A stretch of 64,000 nt of DNA from Ensifer sp. LC163 (GTDB lineage Bacteria > Pseudomonadota > Alphaproteobacteria > Rhizobiales > Rhizobiaceae). The notes beneath the pieces are model-generated. The model searched no databases. It was not told the DNA's origin and saw nothing but the letters and a program-made list of their open reading frames with translations. Positions 43,468 through 52,957 of this stretch are shown here, in pieces (the stretch's first letter is position 1; the number at the start of each line of letters is the position of its first letter). Where the stretch lies: positions 434,001 through 498,000 of the forward strand of contig NZ_MBSS01000012.1 of the NCBI RefSeq assembly GCF_001695855.1, in the 5' to 3' direction. The translations under genes were made by a program, and so were the position numbers.

Positions 43468-43526
43468 TGCATAATTTAAAGTGTTACAGCGACCTTGGCG
43501 CGTCTTAAAAGACGCGCGGCGCTGTA
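43468..43526 (+). repeat. two-module repeat, copy 6, lacking most of module A
   Basis: Only TGCATAATT (43468-43476) remains of module A, joined directly to the linker. Module B is complete at 43485-43526 with a GTCTT/AAGAC closing stem. Confidence 0.8.
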
Positions 43527-43552
43527 GAAAATCAGGCGGGGTAAAAATCGAA

Positions 43553-43575
43553 AAGGGCCGCACGAGGCGACCCTT
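43553..43575 (-). terminator. minus-strand intrinsic terminator
   Basis: A 9-bp stem (43553-43561 with 43567-43575, one G-U pair on the minus strand), five-base loop, followed on the minus strand by TTTTCGATTTTT. It ends a transcript running leftward from the 43.7 kb region or from the quinone oxidoreductase gene. Confidence 0.75.
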
Positions 43576-43632
43576 CCCATGAGTTCTAGCCAAGTGGCCG
43601 GCCCGGGCTTGGGACCCGAAGGAAGGCGGGGA

Positions 43633-43704
43633 TCAGGCCGAAGGTTGCCTCGACGTGTTCACCTCTCCCATGCCTGTCACGACGACCGAAATCTCATTAG
43701 ACAT
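43633..43704 (-). other. short ORF or decayed gene with strong ribosome site
   Basis: ATG at 43704 with AGGAAGGAAGG upstream opens a 23-codon frame (starts MSNEISVVVTG). A neighbouring frame in the same stretch reads HVEATFGLIPAFLRVPSP, which resembles the N-terminal helices of carboxymuconolactone decarboxylase-type proteins. It may thus be a frameshifted remnant, a small protein, or part of an RNA ended by the terminator at 43553-43575. The rest of 43431-43799 shows only repeat copy 6. Confidence 0.4.
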
Positions 43705-43799
43705 TGGATCACCTTCCTTCCTGTTCGTTACCGATCGTTCGAAGGTAGGTGTTTTTCCTGATATTGCAAGGCCGACGAAGGTCGTAGCTCACGCCATCT

Positions 43800-44810
43800 T
43801 CACGATGAATTTCGCGTGGTCACGACGATCTTGCCGATGTGGTCGCCCTCTTCCATCATCCGATGTCCGTCTGCCACCCGCTCGAACGGCAGCACCGCGT
43901 GGATGACCGGAGCCACTTTTCCCGCCTCGAGCAAGGGCCAGGCAGTTGCCAGCAGCCCGTCACGGATGGCCTGCTTCTCCGCCGCGGTGCGCGGGCGGAG
44001 TGCCGAACCCATGACATGCAGGCGCTTCGACAGGATCGGGGCGATGTTGGCTGCCTCGACCCTGGTACCGCCGAGAAAGGCGATGATCGAGAGCCGGCCA
44101 TCCTTGGCAAGCGAACCGATATTGCGGTCGAAGTAGCGGCCGCCAACCATGTCGAGGATGACGTCAACGCCACGGCCGCCGGTTTCCTCAAGCACGACCG
44201 ACTTGAAGTCCTCGTCGCGATAGTTGATCGCCCGTTTCGCGCCGAGCGCCTCGCAGGCCCAGCACTTCTCAGTGCTGCCGGCGGTAACGAATACCTCTGC
44301 GCCCAGCGCTTTTGCCAGCTGGATTGCCGTCGTGCCGATGCCGCTCGATCCGCCGTGGATGAGGATCGTCTCCCCGGTCTTCAGCCCCGCCATGTCGAAG
44401 ACATTGGCCCAGACGGTAAAAAACGTCTCCGGCAGCGCTGCCGCTTTCACCGCGTCATAACCTTTCGGCCAGCCAAGCGCCTGCGTCGCCGGCACTGCCG
44501 CATACTCGGCATAACCGCCGCCGTTGGCGAGCGCGCAGACCTTGTCGCCGATCGAAAAACCTTGCGCCCCTTCGCCGAGCGCCACCACTTCGCCGGCAAC
44601 CTCCAGCCCGAGAATGGGGCTGGCACCGGGCGGCGGCGGGTAGTCCCCCTTGCGCTGGAGCACATCGGGCCGATTGATGCCTGCCGCTTCGACGCGCACC
44701 AGAATGTCGCCCGGCTTGAGCGTCGGCAACGGCCCCTTCGACAGCACCATATTTTCCGCACCGCCCGGGGACGGAAGATCGATGAAGGTCATTTCAACGG
44801 GAAGGGACAT
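43800..44810 (-). CDS. NAD(P)H-quinone oxidoreductase, zinc-independent MDR (PIG3 type)
   Basis: A 336-residue medium-chain reductase of the quinone oxidoreductase group. The N-terminal [19 protein letters not shown] is the PIG3/QOR signature. The nucleotide loop is [16 protein letters not shown] near residue 150, with the sequence after it favouring NADPH. No zinc-binding cysteine set is present. It probably reduces quinones or reactive carbonyls. A small leftward-reading region follows before an intrinsic terminator. Confidence 0.9.
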   Translation of the reverse strand: MSLPVEMTFIDLPSPGGAENMVLSKGPLPTLKPGDILVRVEAAGINRPDVLQRKGDYPPPPGASPILGLEVAGEVVALGEGAQGFSIGDKVCALANGGGYAEYAAVPATQALGWPKGYDAVKAAALPETFFTVWANVFDMAGLKTGETILIHGGSSGIGTTAIQLAKALGAEVFVTAGSTEKCWACEALGAKRAINYRDEDFKSVVLEETGGRGVDVILDMVGGRYFDRNIGSLAKDGRLSIIAFLGGTRVEAANIAPILSKRLHVMGSALRPRTAAEKQAIRDGLLATAWPLLEAGKVAPVIHAVLPFERVADGHRMMEEGDHIGKIVVTTRNSS

Positions 44811-44925
44811 GGCTTTACCTCAAGGACTCTCAAGCGCCATACCTAGCGCCGTACCCGTTCCTCGAAAAGACCATTCTAGAGCCTGGCTGCGTCGCGCCGC
44901 CCGTCAGCGACTGGGCGCCGGGCGG

Positions 44926-46722
44926 TCAGACGCCCAGTGCCTCCAGAACAAGGCCGCTGGCGCTGGTCTTGGCACGAGACTTGATCTCGGCGATGCGGGC
45001 GCTGACGGCCTGGGTATCGGAGAAGACGAAGCCTTCCGGCAACCCGAGAACGGCGATCGAGCAGCGCATCAGCGGAAAATCCTTGGCCGTGCCATCGCGG
45101 CCATGACCGCTGATGCGCCCCTCTGCCTGATGCTCCGGCAGATAGAGCTGGCGGACATCGGAGGCGAAATCGTCAAGCAGACGGTGAAGAACGATCTGCA
45201 GCTCATCGACGGTGCAGCCGCTGATGCCGACAAAAAAATCGTCGCCGCCGACATGACCGAGGAACTTCTCTTCGCCGATGAAATGCCGCCGCAGCAATGC
45301 CGCGAAAAGCGAGATCGCCAGATCGCCTTTCTGGAAACCGTAGGTATCGTTGAACGGCTTGAAATTGTCGAAGTCGCAGTAGCAGAAATAACGCGGCTGG
45401 TCGCCGTCGAGGATGGCGTCCTGAACGTAGTCGCGGATGGCGCGATTGCCGGGCAGCCCGGTCAACGGGTTCTGCTCCTGCGCCGTCTTCAGCTGCTTCT
45501 CGTTGATGATCTTTAGGAGGGAGGATGCCGACAGGATGCCGGCGTAACGCATATTCTCGGTCAGGATCACGCAGTCGCTGCCGTCCATGCCGGCAAAGAT
45601 CTTCAACATCTCGTCGGCCGGCGTATCGAGATCGGCGATCGGTGCCGGGCTTGCGAAATGCGAGATGCGGCGCTGGTAGAGCCGGTTCTTGAGCAGATCG
45701 CGGCCGAAGGGATGATAGATCATCTCCTTGAGGTGGTATTCGTGCAGAATGCCGCGCGGCTCACCATTGGCGTTGAGCACCGGAAAGAAGGCCTGGCGTG
45801 GGTTGAGCCGGAAGAGATCGAACACGGATTCGAGCTCGTCGCTTTCGCGCACCGCCGGCAACTGTTCGATCTGCTTGCGGATAAGAATGCTGTCGAGCGT
45901 CGCTGAAGACCGGTGACCGCCGCTATTCACGGCCAGGTGCGGATAGGCCGGCTGCAACTCGCTCAGATGCGTCGTCGGCCGGGCGATGAAATAGCCCTGC
46001 ACGAGGTCACAGCCGAGATCGCGACAGGTCTGGAACTCCGCCTCGGTCTCGACGCCTTCGGCGATGACCCGGGTGCCGAGCACATGGGCGGTGTTGACGG
46101 TATGGCGAACGAGGTGGCGCTTGCGCGCATCGGCGTCGATGCCGGAAATGAAGTGCCGGTCGATCTTCACATAATCGACGGGCTGATCGCAGAGCAGCTT
46201 GAGGCCGTTGAAGCCGGCGCCGAAATCATCGATGGCCAGCTTGAAGCCGGCCAGCCGGAGTTCGCGGACGAGCGCAGAGAAATCCGGCATCTTGCCGCTG
46301 TCGAAGCGCTCGGACAGCTCGAAACACAGCGAGGACGGCGCGATGTTGGCGCGTTTCAGGTGGTTGACGAGGCGCTCGACGATCGTGTTTTCGCCGCCGA
46401 CGAGGCGGGAATCGAAATTCAGGAACAGCGTGCGGGTGGAGAACTCCGGCAACGTCGCGAATGCGGCGACGGCGCGGCTGTTGACCATATGCTCGAGCGC
46501 CAGAAGCTGGCCGGCCTCCTCGGCCTTGTCGAGCAATTCCAGCGGTGAGGCAAAGCCCAGCTTTTGAAAGCCGCGCATCAGCGACTCGTAGCCGAAGACG
46601 GCACCGGTTGCCGCTTCGACGATCGGCTGGAAGGCGCTTTCGATCACAAGCTTTGCAAGCGTTACGATCTGGTCGTCGCCGAACCGGCGAAGCGAGAGAA
46701 TTTCGGCGGGGGCGGCGGACAT
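44926..46722 (-). CDS. EAL-CBS-GGDEF signalling protein
   Basis: A 598-residue cytoplasmic protein with domains in the order EAL (about 15-260), a CBS pair (290-400) and GGDEF (430-590). The EAL signature is ESL (46-48), but the other metal-site residues remain (ELSER, DDFGAGFNGL, KIDRHFI, AEGVET). The GGDEF signature is GGDDF (492-496), a conservative change at a catalytic position. It may be a phosphodiesterase with a regulatory GGDEF domain, and the CBS pair suggests control by adenine nucleotides. The ATG at 46722 has GGAG upstream. Confidence 0.88.
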   Translation of the reverse strand: MSAAPAEILSLRRFGDDQIVTLAKLVIESAFQPIVEAATGAVFGYESLMRGFQKLGFASPLELLDKAEEAGQLLALEHMVNSRAVAAFATLPEFSTRTLFLNFDSRLVGGENTIVERLVNHLKRANIAPSSLCFELSERFDSGKMPDFSALVRELRLAGFKLAIDDFGAGFNGLKLLCDQPVDYVKIDRHFISGIDADARKRHLVRHTVNTAHVLGTRVIAEGVETEAEFQTCRDLGCDLVQGYFIARPTTHLSELQPAYPHLAVNSGGHRSSATLDSILIRKQIEQLPAVRESDELESVFDLFRLNPRQAFFPVLNANGEPRGILHEYHLKEMIYHPFGRDLLKNRLYQRRISHFASPAPIADLDTPADEMLKIFAGMDGSDCVILTENMRYAGILSASSLLKIINEKQLKTAQEQNPLTGLPGNRAIRDYVQDAILDGDQPRYFCYCDFDNFKPFNDTYGFQKGDLAISLFAALLRRHFIGEEKFLGHVGGDDFFVGISGCTVDELQIVLHRLLDDFASDVRQLYLPEHQAEGRISGHGRDGTAKDFPLMRCSIAVLGLPEGFVFSDTQAVSARIAEIKSRAKTSASGLVLEALGV

Positions 46723-46922
46723 GCCGGGCTCCAGAAACTTGAGAACGGACGATCGGACGGCCACAGGATGGCGGCCAAGAGTCAACGAAGTCTTTCCCCT
46801 GTATGAAGCTTTGATGAAAGCTATATGACAGCTCCGCCCGCGCTGATCACTGTCGAACTTTCTAATAAAATCAGCAGTTTCATCTAATTTTTCGAAACTG
46901 CGGATAATGTGTCGCTGCAGGT

Positions 46923-47360
46923 TCAGGCGAGAGCAAGAACGAGGACATAGCCGATACCGATAACCAGGCACAAAGGCCCATAGAAACGCCGGTCGAGAGT
47001 GGCGAAAGGCTGCTGCGGATGGCGGCCACGGAAAATCGGTGTGAACGCAAGGACGCCGCGGACAAGAAAGATAGCGGCGAGCAGCACCATTCCCATCCAC
47101 ACCAAGCTCGCCGGCAAGATCGATGGCACACCAGAAACGAATATCAGTGGCAACAGGCCTGCAACGAAGATCAGGATTGCGACCAACACCGTCAAGCCGG
47201 CGGGCGGCATGGTTTCCAAGCCGGAGGCGCCGACGACGGTTTTCGCCAGGGACGCTTCATCGTGACCCGGCCAGAGGCCACCCCAAGCCCAATAGGCGTG
47301 AAGGACGGCAATCACCGAAAGAACAAGGCAAATTGCCGAAGCAGACACAAGTGATACCAA
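46923..47360 (-). CDS. DUF3995 family membrane protein
   Basis: A 145-residue protein with four hydrophobic segments (about 3-22, 52-75, 83-105, 122-143). The first contains HAYWAWGGLWP, typical of DUF3995. No function is known. It lies 34 bases downstream of another small membrane protein gene on the same strand and is probably co-transcribed with it under the TetR regulator at 47881. Confidence 0.8.
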   Translation of the reverse strand: MVSLVSASAICLVLSVIAVLHAYWAWGGLWPGHDEASLAKTVVGASGLETMPPAGLTVLVAILIFVAGLLPLIFVSGVPSILPASLVWMGMVLLAAIFLVRGVLAFTPIFRGRHPQQPFATLDRRFYGPLCLVIGIGYVLVLALA

Positions 47361-47394
47361 CTTATCCTCCGTCGCAAGGTTCTGGCCGCTGCGC

Positions 47395-47796
47395 TCACGC
47401 GGCCAACTTGCGCAGCTTCAAAGGCGTTGAACGCGACCCCACCAGAGCCAGAGCGGAGATCAGCAGGAACACGATCCATTGCGGCGTCTGCCAGAGGGTG
47501 CCGACATAGACGAGCCCGTAGCCGATAAAGAGGCCGGCATAGGCGAGATACTGCGCCACCACGGCACCGACGAGCGCCTGCCGATGCCGGTGGGCGGCCG
47601 ATGCCCAAAGCAAGGCGACGCTGTAGACGGCAAGGACGGCGGTCGTCGCATGCCAAAGCAGCGACACATAGACCTTGAGGACGGGCGAAATGTCAGCCGC
47701 AAGCAACGGATCGTGCACGTCGGGCCCACCTGCCAGCACATGAATGCCTGTGGTCAAAAATGAAAGTGCCGCTGCCGAAAGGAGCCAAAGGTTCAT
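47395..47796 (-). CDS. small four-helix membrane protein
   Basis: A 133-residue integral membrane protein with four helices and a conserved-looking His in TTGIHVLAGGPDVHDPLL. It has no recognised family. The start at 47796 follows GGAGATGAG. The gene begins 21 bases from the first of two identical-type palindromes (47818-47833) in front of a divergent TetR gene, so it is the probable target of that repressor. Confidence 0.75.
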   Translation of the reverse strand: MNLWLLSAAALSFLTTGIHVLAGGPDVHDPLLAADISPVLKVYVSLLWHATTAVLAVYSVALLWASAAHRHRQALVGAVVAQYLAYAGLFIGYGLVYVGTLWQTPQWIVFLLISALALVGSRSTPLKLRKLAA

Positions 47797-47817
47797 GGTC
47801 TCATCTCCAAAACTCAC

Positions 47818-47833
47818 CATACGGTAGCGTATG
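47818..47833. promoter_or_regulatory. TetR operator, left copy
   Basis: CATACG, four bases GTAG, CGTATG: perfect 6-bp dyad 21 bases before the start codon of the small membrane protein gene. Confidence 0.65.
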
Positions 47834-47857
47834 TACGCACACCTGTTGCGTGAGTCA

Positions 47858-47871
47858 ATACGGTGGCGTAT
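47858..47871. promoter_or_regulatory. TetR operator, right copy
   Basis: ATACG, GTGG, CGTAT: the same half-sites as the left copy, centred 39 bp away, ending nine bases before the TetR start codon. Confidence 0.65.
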
Positions 47872-47880
47872 GGATGCGAC

Positions 47881-48462
47881 ATGGCGACGAAAACCTCACT
47901 TTCGAGTGATGACTGGATCAAGGCGGCCTTCCGTGCGCTGTCGAGCGGAGGCGTGCAGGCAATCAGGGCCGAAGCGATCGCGCGCGACCTGAAGGTCAGC
48001 AAGGGGTCGTTCTACTGGCATTTCAAGGATGTGCCGGATCTCAAGGCGCAGATGCTCGCGCATTGGTCCAGCCAAGCCACGGATGCGATCATCGCGGCTA
48101 TCGAAGCGAACGACGGGTCGGGGCGCGAACAGCTGAGGCTGCTGGTTGAGGCTGCCACCGACGATCGCAACCTCGCCTATGGTGGCGTCCGTACGGAAGG
48201 TGCAATCCGCGAATGGGCGCGTTACGACAGCGCCGCTGCAGCGGCGCTCAAGGCGGTCGACCAGCGGCGGCTCGCCTATGTCGCCGAACTGTTTGAGCGA
48301 TGCGGCTTTTGCACCGCCTTTAGCCGAAGCGGCGCAAACATTCTCTATGGCGCCCTGATCGGGCTGGAGGCGCTCGCCTCAGGCGAGCTCGCCGATCTGC
48401 GCGCTGACATGCTTGCGCTGCTGGCAGCACTTCTCCAGGGTGGCGACAGCTCACAAGCCTAG
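47881..48462 (+). CDS. TetR family transcriptional regulator
   Basis: A 193-residue repressor. The HTH (residues 15-55) shows AIARDLKVSKGSFYWHFKDV. The C-terminal domain is a helical ligand pocket. The ATG at 47881 leaves almost no leader after the right-hand operator, suggesting a short-leader mRNA. It faces two small membrane protein genes across the twin operators. It ends four bases from the convergent HdeD-type gene. Confidence 0.88.
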   Translation: MATKTSLSSDDWIKAAFRALSSGGVQAIRAEAIARDLKVSKGSFYWHFKDVPDLKAQMLAHWSSQATDAIIAAIEANDGSGREQLRLLVEAATDDRNLAYGGVRTEGAIREWARYDSAAAAALKAVDQRRLAYVAELFERCGFCTAFSRSGANILYGALIGLEALASGELADLRADMLALLAALLQGGDSSQA

Positions 48463-48466
48463 CGGC

Positions 48467-49015
48467 TCAGCCCTTCGCCAAAACCCCGAAGGCGATCAGC
48501 GACAGTCCCTGCATCACCAGATCGACCGCCAGGAACAGGCCGAGGATCCACAGGCTGTTGACCGGCCAACCGGCAGCAATGATCAGGCCGGCGGCGAGCG
48601 TGACCAGACCGCCGAGCGCGACCCATCCCCAGCCCTGGATCGGCCGCAGCTTGAAGCTGACCCAGATGCGGAAGCAACCGGCAACGATCAGCGCGATGGC
48701 CATCAGGAAGGTGAGGACGGACGAGGCCAGCACCGGATTGATGAAGGCGAAAAGCCCGGCAACGGCGTAGCAGGCGCCGCTCAGCACCCAATAGAGCACG
48801 CTATCCCAGCCTTTGACCTGGAAGGCATGGGCAAGATTGAACAGGCCGCCGATCAGCATGATCAGCCCGACATAATAGACCGAGGCCACCGTCGCCATCA
48901 GCAGGTTGCCGAAGGCAAGACCGCCGCACATGATCAAGAGCACGCCGAGCGCGACGAACCATCCCCATTTGCCGGCAACCGCCGCCTTGCCAGCCGGATC
49001 GAATGCATCGGTCAT
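48467..49015 (-). CDS. HdeD family membrane protein (DUF308)
   Basis: A 182-residue membrane protein with six short helices and the repeated DUF308 pattern (VGLIMLIGGLFNLAHAF, GLFAFINPVLASSVLTFLMA). In enterobacteria HdeD belongs to the acid-resistance island, but the family is broad and this one's function is unknown. The ATG at 49015 has GGAGG upstream. Confidence 0.85.
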   Translation of the reverse strand: MTDAFDPAGKAAVAGKWGWFVALGVLLIMCGGLAFGNLLMATVASVYYVGLIMLIGGLFNLAHAFQVKGWDSVLYWVLSGACYAVAGLFAFINPVLASSVLTFLMAIALIVAGCFRIWVSFKLRPIQGWGWVALGGLVTLAAGLIIAAGWPVNSLWILGLFLAVDLVMQGLSLIAFGVLAKG

Positions 49016-49109
49016 TTCAACCTCCAGTCCTTCGAGTATCCAGAACGCTACCAGCGGATTGAGCCGGATTTCTCTGCAAAAAGAAAGAGAAAACATCGCA
49101 TATTTTTAT

Positions 49110-49129
49110 TGATTGATGAGTCAATCAAA
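49110..49129. promoter_or_regulatory. BetI operator before betI
   Basis: TTGATTGA (49110-49117) and TCAATCAA (49122-49129) form a perfect 8-bp dyad with T- and A-rich flanks, 31 bases before betI. It matches the known BetI-type operator in style. Confidence 0.75.
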
Positions 49130-49160
49130 AATAAACTGATCATCGTCAAGGGAGAGACGG

Positions 49161-49763
49161 ATGCCCAAGGTCGGAATGGAACCCGTGCGTCGCAAGGCGC
49201 TGGTGGATGCGGCGCTGCGCGTGATCGGCGATCAGGGCACGCTGGCCGTCACCATGTCCGAGATTGCCCGCAGTGCCGGCGTCTCCCCGGCGCTTGCCCA
49301 TCACTATTTCGGCAGCAAGGAGCAATTGCTGATCGAGACAGTCCGCAGCCTTCTAAGACAGCTGCGCGACGACACGGTGACGGCGCTGAGCGTAGCGGCA
49401 ACACCGCGCGAGAAGCTTAGCGCATTGATCCGCGTCTCGTTCCAGGCAAGCCAGTTTGCGCCCGATACCATCGCCGCGTGGCTTGCCTTCTATTCCGAAG
49501 CGCAGCGCTCAGAAGACGTGCGCCGCTTCCTCGTCGTCTATGCCCGCCGGCTACGCTCCAACCTGATGGCGAGCCTCAAGGCGCTTTGCCCTGTCGATGA
49601 CGCGGAACGCATCGCGGAAGGCGCAGCTGCGATGATCGACGGGCTCTACATCCGCCAGAGTCTGCGCTCCGCGCCGATCGGCATCGAGGCCTCGATCGCG
49701 TTGACGGAAGACTACGTCACCTCGCATCTTGACCAGCTCCACCGCCAAGGACGGGCCATATGA
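49161..49763 (+). CDS. betI: choline-responsive repressor BetI
   Basis: A 200-residue TetR-family repressor of the glycine betaine operon, released by choline. The HTH spans residues 25-60 (TMSEIARSAGVSPALAHHYF). The sequence begins MPKVGMEPVRRKALVDAA, as in other BetI proteins. Its dyad operator is at 49110-49129. The stop overlaps betC by four bases (ATGA), so the operon is co-translated from here. Confidence 0.95.
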   Translation: MPKVGMEPVRRKALVDAALRVIGDQGTLAVTMSEIARSAGVSPALAHHYFGSKEQLLIETVRSLLRQLRDDTVTALSVAATPREKLSALIRVSFQASQFAPDTIAAWLAFYSEAQRSEDVRRFLVVYARRLRSNLMASLKALCPVDDAERIAEGAAAMIDGLYIRQSLRSAPIGIEASIALTEDYVTSHLDQLHRQGRAI

Positions 49764-51295
49764 CCGCCAGACCGAATATCCTGATCATCATGGTCGATCA
49801 GCTGAACGGAAAGCTCTTTCCCGACGGCCCGGCGGAATTCCTGCATGCGCCGAACCTGAAGAACCTTGCCGCCCGCTCCGCCCGCTTTCGCAACAACTAC
49901 ACCTCGTCGCCGCTCTGCGCGCCGGCCCGCGCCTCGTTCATGGCCGGTCAGTTGCCGAGCCGCACCCGCGTCTACGACAATGCCGCCGAATACCAGTCCT
50001 CGATCCCGACTTACGCGCACCATCTGCGCCGCGCCGGCTATTACACGGCGCTGTCGGGCAAGATGCATTTCGTCGGCCCGGACCAATTGCACGGCTTCGA
50101 GGAGCGCCTGACCACCGACATCTATCCCGCCGATTTCGGCTGGACGCCGGATTATCGCAAGCCGGGCGAGCGCATCGACTGGTGGTACCACAATCTCGGA
50201 TCGGTCACAGGCGCCGGCGTTGCCGAGATCACCAACCAGATGGAGTATGACGACGAGGTCGCCTTCCTCGCCAACCAGAAGCTCTACCAGCTGTCGCGCG
50301 AGAACGACGATGACAGCCGCCGCCCCTGGTGCCTGACCGTGTCCTTCACTCACCCGCACGACCCCTATGTCGCACGCAAGATATTTTGGGACCTGTACGA
50401 AAATTGCGAGCATCTGCTCCCCGAAGTCGGCATGTTGCCGGACGAAGAGCAGGACCCGCATTCCAAACGCATCATGCATTCCTGTGACTACGTCAATTTC
50501 GACCTCACGGAAGACAACATCCGCCGCTCGCGTCGCGCCTATTTCGCCAATATTTCCTACCTCGACGAGAAGGTCGGCGAACTCATTGACACGCTGACGC
50601 GCACCCGGATGCTCGACAACACGCTGATCCTCTTCTGCTCAGACCATGGCGACATGCTCGGCGAGCGCGGCCTGTGGTTCAAGATGAACTTCTTCGAAGG
50701 CTCGGCGCGCGTGCCCCTGATGGTCGCCGGCCCCGGCGTCGCGCCCGGCCTGCACTTGGCACCGACATCGAACCTCGACGTGACGCCGTCGCTTTGCGAC
50801 CTTGCCGGCATCTCGATGGACGAGGTGAAGCCCTGGACGGACGGCATCAGCCTCGTGCCTGTCATCAACGGCGAGGAGCGCTCGGAACCGGTGTTGATGG
50901 AGTATGCGGCGGAAGCCTCCTACGCGCCACTGGTCGCCATTCGCGAGGGGAAATGGAAATTTATCCACTGCGCGCTCGACCCGGATCAGCTCTATGATCT
51001 CGAAACCGATCCGCTGGAGCTGAAGAACCTGGCCGCTAGCCCAGAAACGCCGGTGCTGGCGGCGACGCTCAATGCGTTTCGCGACATGTGCGCCGCCCAC
51101 TGGGACATGGAGGCCTTCGATGCCGCCGTGCGTGAAAACCAGGCACGGCGCTGGGTGGTCTACGAGGCGCTGCGGAACGGCGCCTACTATCCGTGGGACC
51201 ACCAGCCGCTGCAAAAGGCATCCGAGCGCTACATGCGCAACCACATGAACCTCGACAATCTCGAGGAATCGAAACGCTATCCGCGGGGAGAATGA
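49760..51295 (+). CDS. betC: choline-sulfatase BetC
   Basis: A 511-residue sulfatase that hydrolyses choline-O-sulfate to choline and sulfate, letting the cell use it as an osmoprotectant, carbon, nitrogen or sulfur source. The formylglycine site C53-x-P-x-R reads [10 protein letters not shown]. Metal-binding Asp residues are in [12 protein letters not shown] at the N-terminus and in [13 protein letters not shown] near residue 300. Presence of betC in the bet operon is characteristic of Sinorhizobium and relatives. Confidence 0.96.
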   Translation: MTARPNILIIMVDQLNGKLFPDGPAEFLHAPNLKNLAARSARFRNNYTSSPLCAPARASFMAGQLPSRTRVYDNAAEYQSSIPTYAHHLRRAGYYTALSGKMHFVGPDQLHGFEERLTTDIYPADFGWTPDYRKPGERIDWWYHNLGSVTGAGVAEITNQMEYDDEVAFLANQKLYQLSRENDDDSRRPWCLTVSFTHPHDPYVARKIFWDLYENCEHLLPEVGMLPDEEQDPHSKRIMHSCDYVNFDLTEDNIRRSRRAYFANISYLDEKVGELIDTLTRTRMLDNTLILFCSDHGDMLGERGLWFKMNFFEGSARVPLMVAGPGVAPGLHLAPTSNLDVTPSLCDLAGISMDEVKPWTDGISLVPVINGEERSEPVLMEYAAEASYAPLVAIREGKWKFIHCALDPDQLYDLETDPLELKNLAASPETPVLAATLNAFRDMCAAHWDMEAFDAAVRENQARRWVVYEALRNGAYYPWDHQPLQKASERYMRNHMNLDNLEESKRYPRGE

Positions 51296-51296
51296 C

Positions 51297-52760
51297 ATGA
51301 GAGCCCAACCGCAAGCCTCGCACTTCATCGACGGCGAGTATGTCGAGGACATCGCCGGCACCGTCATCGAGAGCATCTATCCGGCAACCGGCGAGGTGAT
51401 CGCCCGGCTGCACGCGGCAACGCCCGCCATCGTCGAAAGGGCGATCGCCGCTGCCAAGCGCGCACAGCCGGAGTGGGCCGCCATGAGCCCGACCGCCCGT
51501 GGTCGCATCTTGAAGCGTGCCGCCGAGATCATGCGCGAGCGCAACCGCGAGCTTTCCGAGCTTGAGACGCTCGACACCGGCAAGCCGATCCAGGAGACCA
51601 TCGTCGCCGACCCAACCTCAGGCGCCGACTCGTTCGAGTTCTTCGGCGGCGTCATCGCCACCGCGCTCAACGGCGACTACATCCCGCTCGGCGGCGACTT
51701 CGCCTATACCAAGCGGGTGGCCCTCGGCGTCTGCGTCGGTATCGGCGCCTGGAACTATCCGCAGCAGATCGCCTGCTGGAAGGGCGCACCGGCGCTTGCT
51801 GCCGGCAATGCCATGGTCTTCAAGCCATCGGAAAACACCCCGCTCGGCGCCCTGAAGATCGCCGAGATCCTGATCGAGGCCGGTCTTCCCAAGGGTCTCT
51901 ACAACGTCATCCAGGGCGATCGGACGACCGGTCCGCTGCTCGTCAATCACCCTGACGTCGCCAAGGTCTCGCTTACCGGCTCGGTGCCGACCGGCCGCAA
52001 GGTCTACGAGGCCGCCGCTGCCGGCCTTCGCCACGTGACGATGGAGCTTGGCGGCAAGTCGCCGCTGATCGTCTTCGACGACGCCGACCTCGAAAGCGCC
52101 ATCGGCGGCGCCATGCTCGGTAACTTCTATTCCACCGGCCAGGTCTGCTCGAATGGCACCCGCGTTTTCGTGCAGAAGGGCATCAAGGATCAATTCCTTG
52201 ATCGCCTTAAGGCGCGCACCGAAGCGATCGTCATCGGCGATCCGATGGACGAGGCAACCCAGCTCGGTCCGATGGTGTCAGGAGCGCAACGCGACAAGGT
52301 CTTCTCCTATATCGAAAAGGGCAAGTCAGAGGGTGCGCGTCTCGTCACCGGCGGCGGCATTCCGAATGCGGTCAGCGCCGACGGCACCTATATCCAGCCG
52401 ACGGTCTTTGCCGACGTCACCGACGACATGACCATCGCGCGCGAAGAAATCTTCGGCCCCGTCATGTGCGTACTCGACTTCGAAGACGAGGCGGACGTCG
52501 TCGCGCGCGCCAATGCCACCGAGTTCGGCCTGTCGGCCGGCGTCTTCACCGCCGACATCACCCGCGCCCACCGTGTGGTCGACCAACTCGAAGCCGGCAC
52601 GCTGTGGATCAATACCTATAACCTCGCTCCTGTCGAAATTCCCTTTGGCGGCTCGAAGCAATCCGGCTTCGGACGCGAGAATTCCGTGGCTGCGCTCAAC
52701 CACTATAGCGAATTGAAGACCGTCTATGTCGGCATGAGCCCGGTGCAGGCGCCGTATTGA
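51297..52760 (+). CDS. betB: betaine aldehyde dehydrogenase BetB
   Basis: A 487-residue NAD(P)-dependent aldehyde dehydrogenase that oxidises betaine aldehyde to glycine betaine. The catalytic base Glu250 is in MELGGKSPL and nucleophile Cys284 in [10 protein letters not shown]. It starts one base after the betC stop. The bet operon is then interrupted by a 151-bp repeat element before betA. Confidence 0.96.
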   Translation: MRAQPQASHFIDGEYVEDIAGTVIESIYPATGEVIARLHAATPAIVERAIAAAKRAQPEWAAMSPTARGRILKRAAEIMRERNRELSELETLDTGKPIQETIVADPTSGADSFEFFGGVIATALNGDYIPLGGDFAYTKRVALGVCVGIGAWNYPQQIACWKGAPALAAGNAMVFKPSENTPLGALKIAEILIEAGLPKGLYNVIQGDRTTGPLLVNHPDVAKVSLTGSVPTGRKVYEAAAAGLRHVTMELGGKSPLIVFDDADLESAIGGAMLGNFYSTGQVCSNGTRVFVQKGIKDQFLDRLKARTEAIVIGDPMDEATQLGPMVSGAQRDKVFSYIEKGKSEGARLVTGGGIPNAVSADGTYIQPTVFADVTDDMTIAREEIFGPVMCVLDFEDEADVVARANATEFGLSAGVFTADITRAHRVVDQLEAGTLWINTYNLAPVEIPFGGSKQSGFGRENSVAALNHYSELKTVYVGMSPVQAPY

Positions 52761-52769
52761 GACAGGGCT

Positions 52770-52920
52770 GCCCCTCACCCTAGCCCTCTCCCCGCGCGCG
52801 GGGAGAGGGGACGTGGCCGATCGATACGCCCGGCCGGGACGCCAGAGAGGGAACGGGCGTGACTACAAAGTCCCTTCTCCCCGCACGCGGGGAGAAGGTG
52901 GCGGCAGCCGGATGAGGGGC
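52770..52920. repeat. intergenic mosaic element between betB and betA
   Basis: Bounded by the perfect 8-bp inverted repeat GCCCCTCA (52770-52777) / TGAGGGGC (52913-52920). Inside are two perfect 12-bp hairpins: 52784-52795 with 52798-52809 and 52873-52884 with 52887-52898. This matches the general layout of Rhizobium-specific intergenic mosaic elements. Confidence 0.8.
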
Positions 52921-52957
52921 ATGCCGAGGGCATTCAGCTAGAAGAAAGACCACGCTT

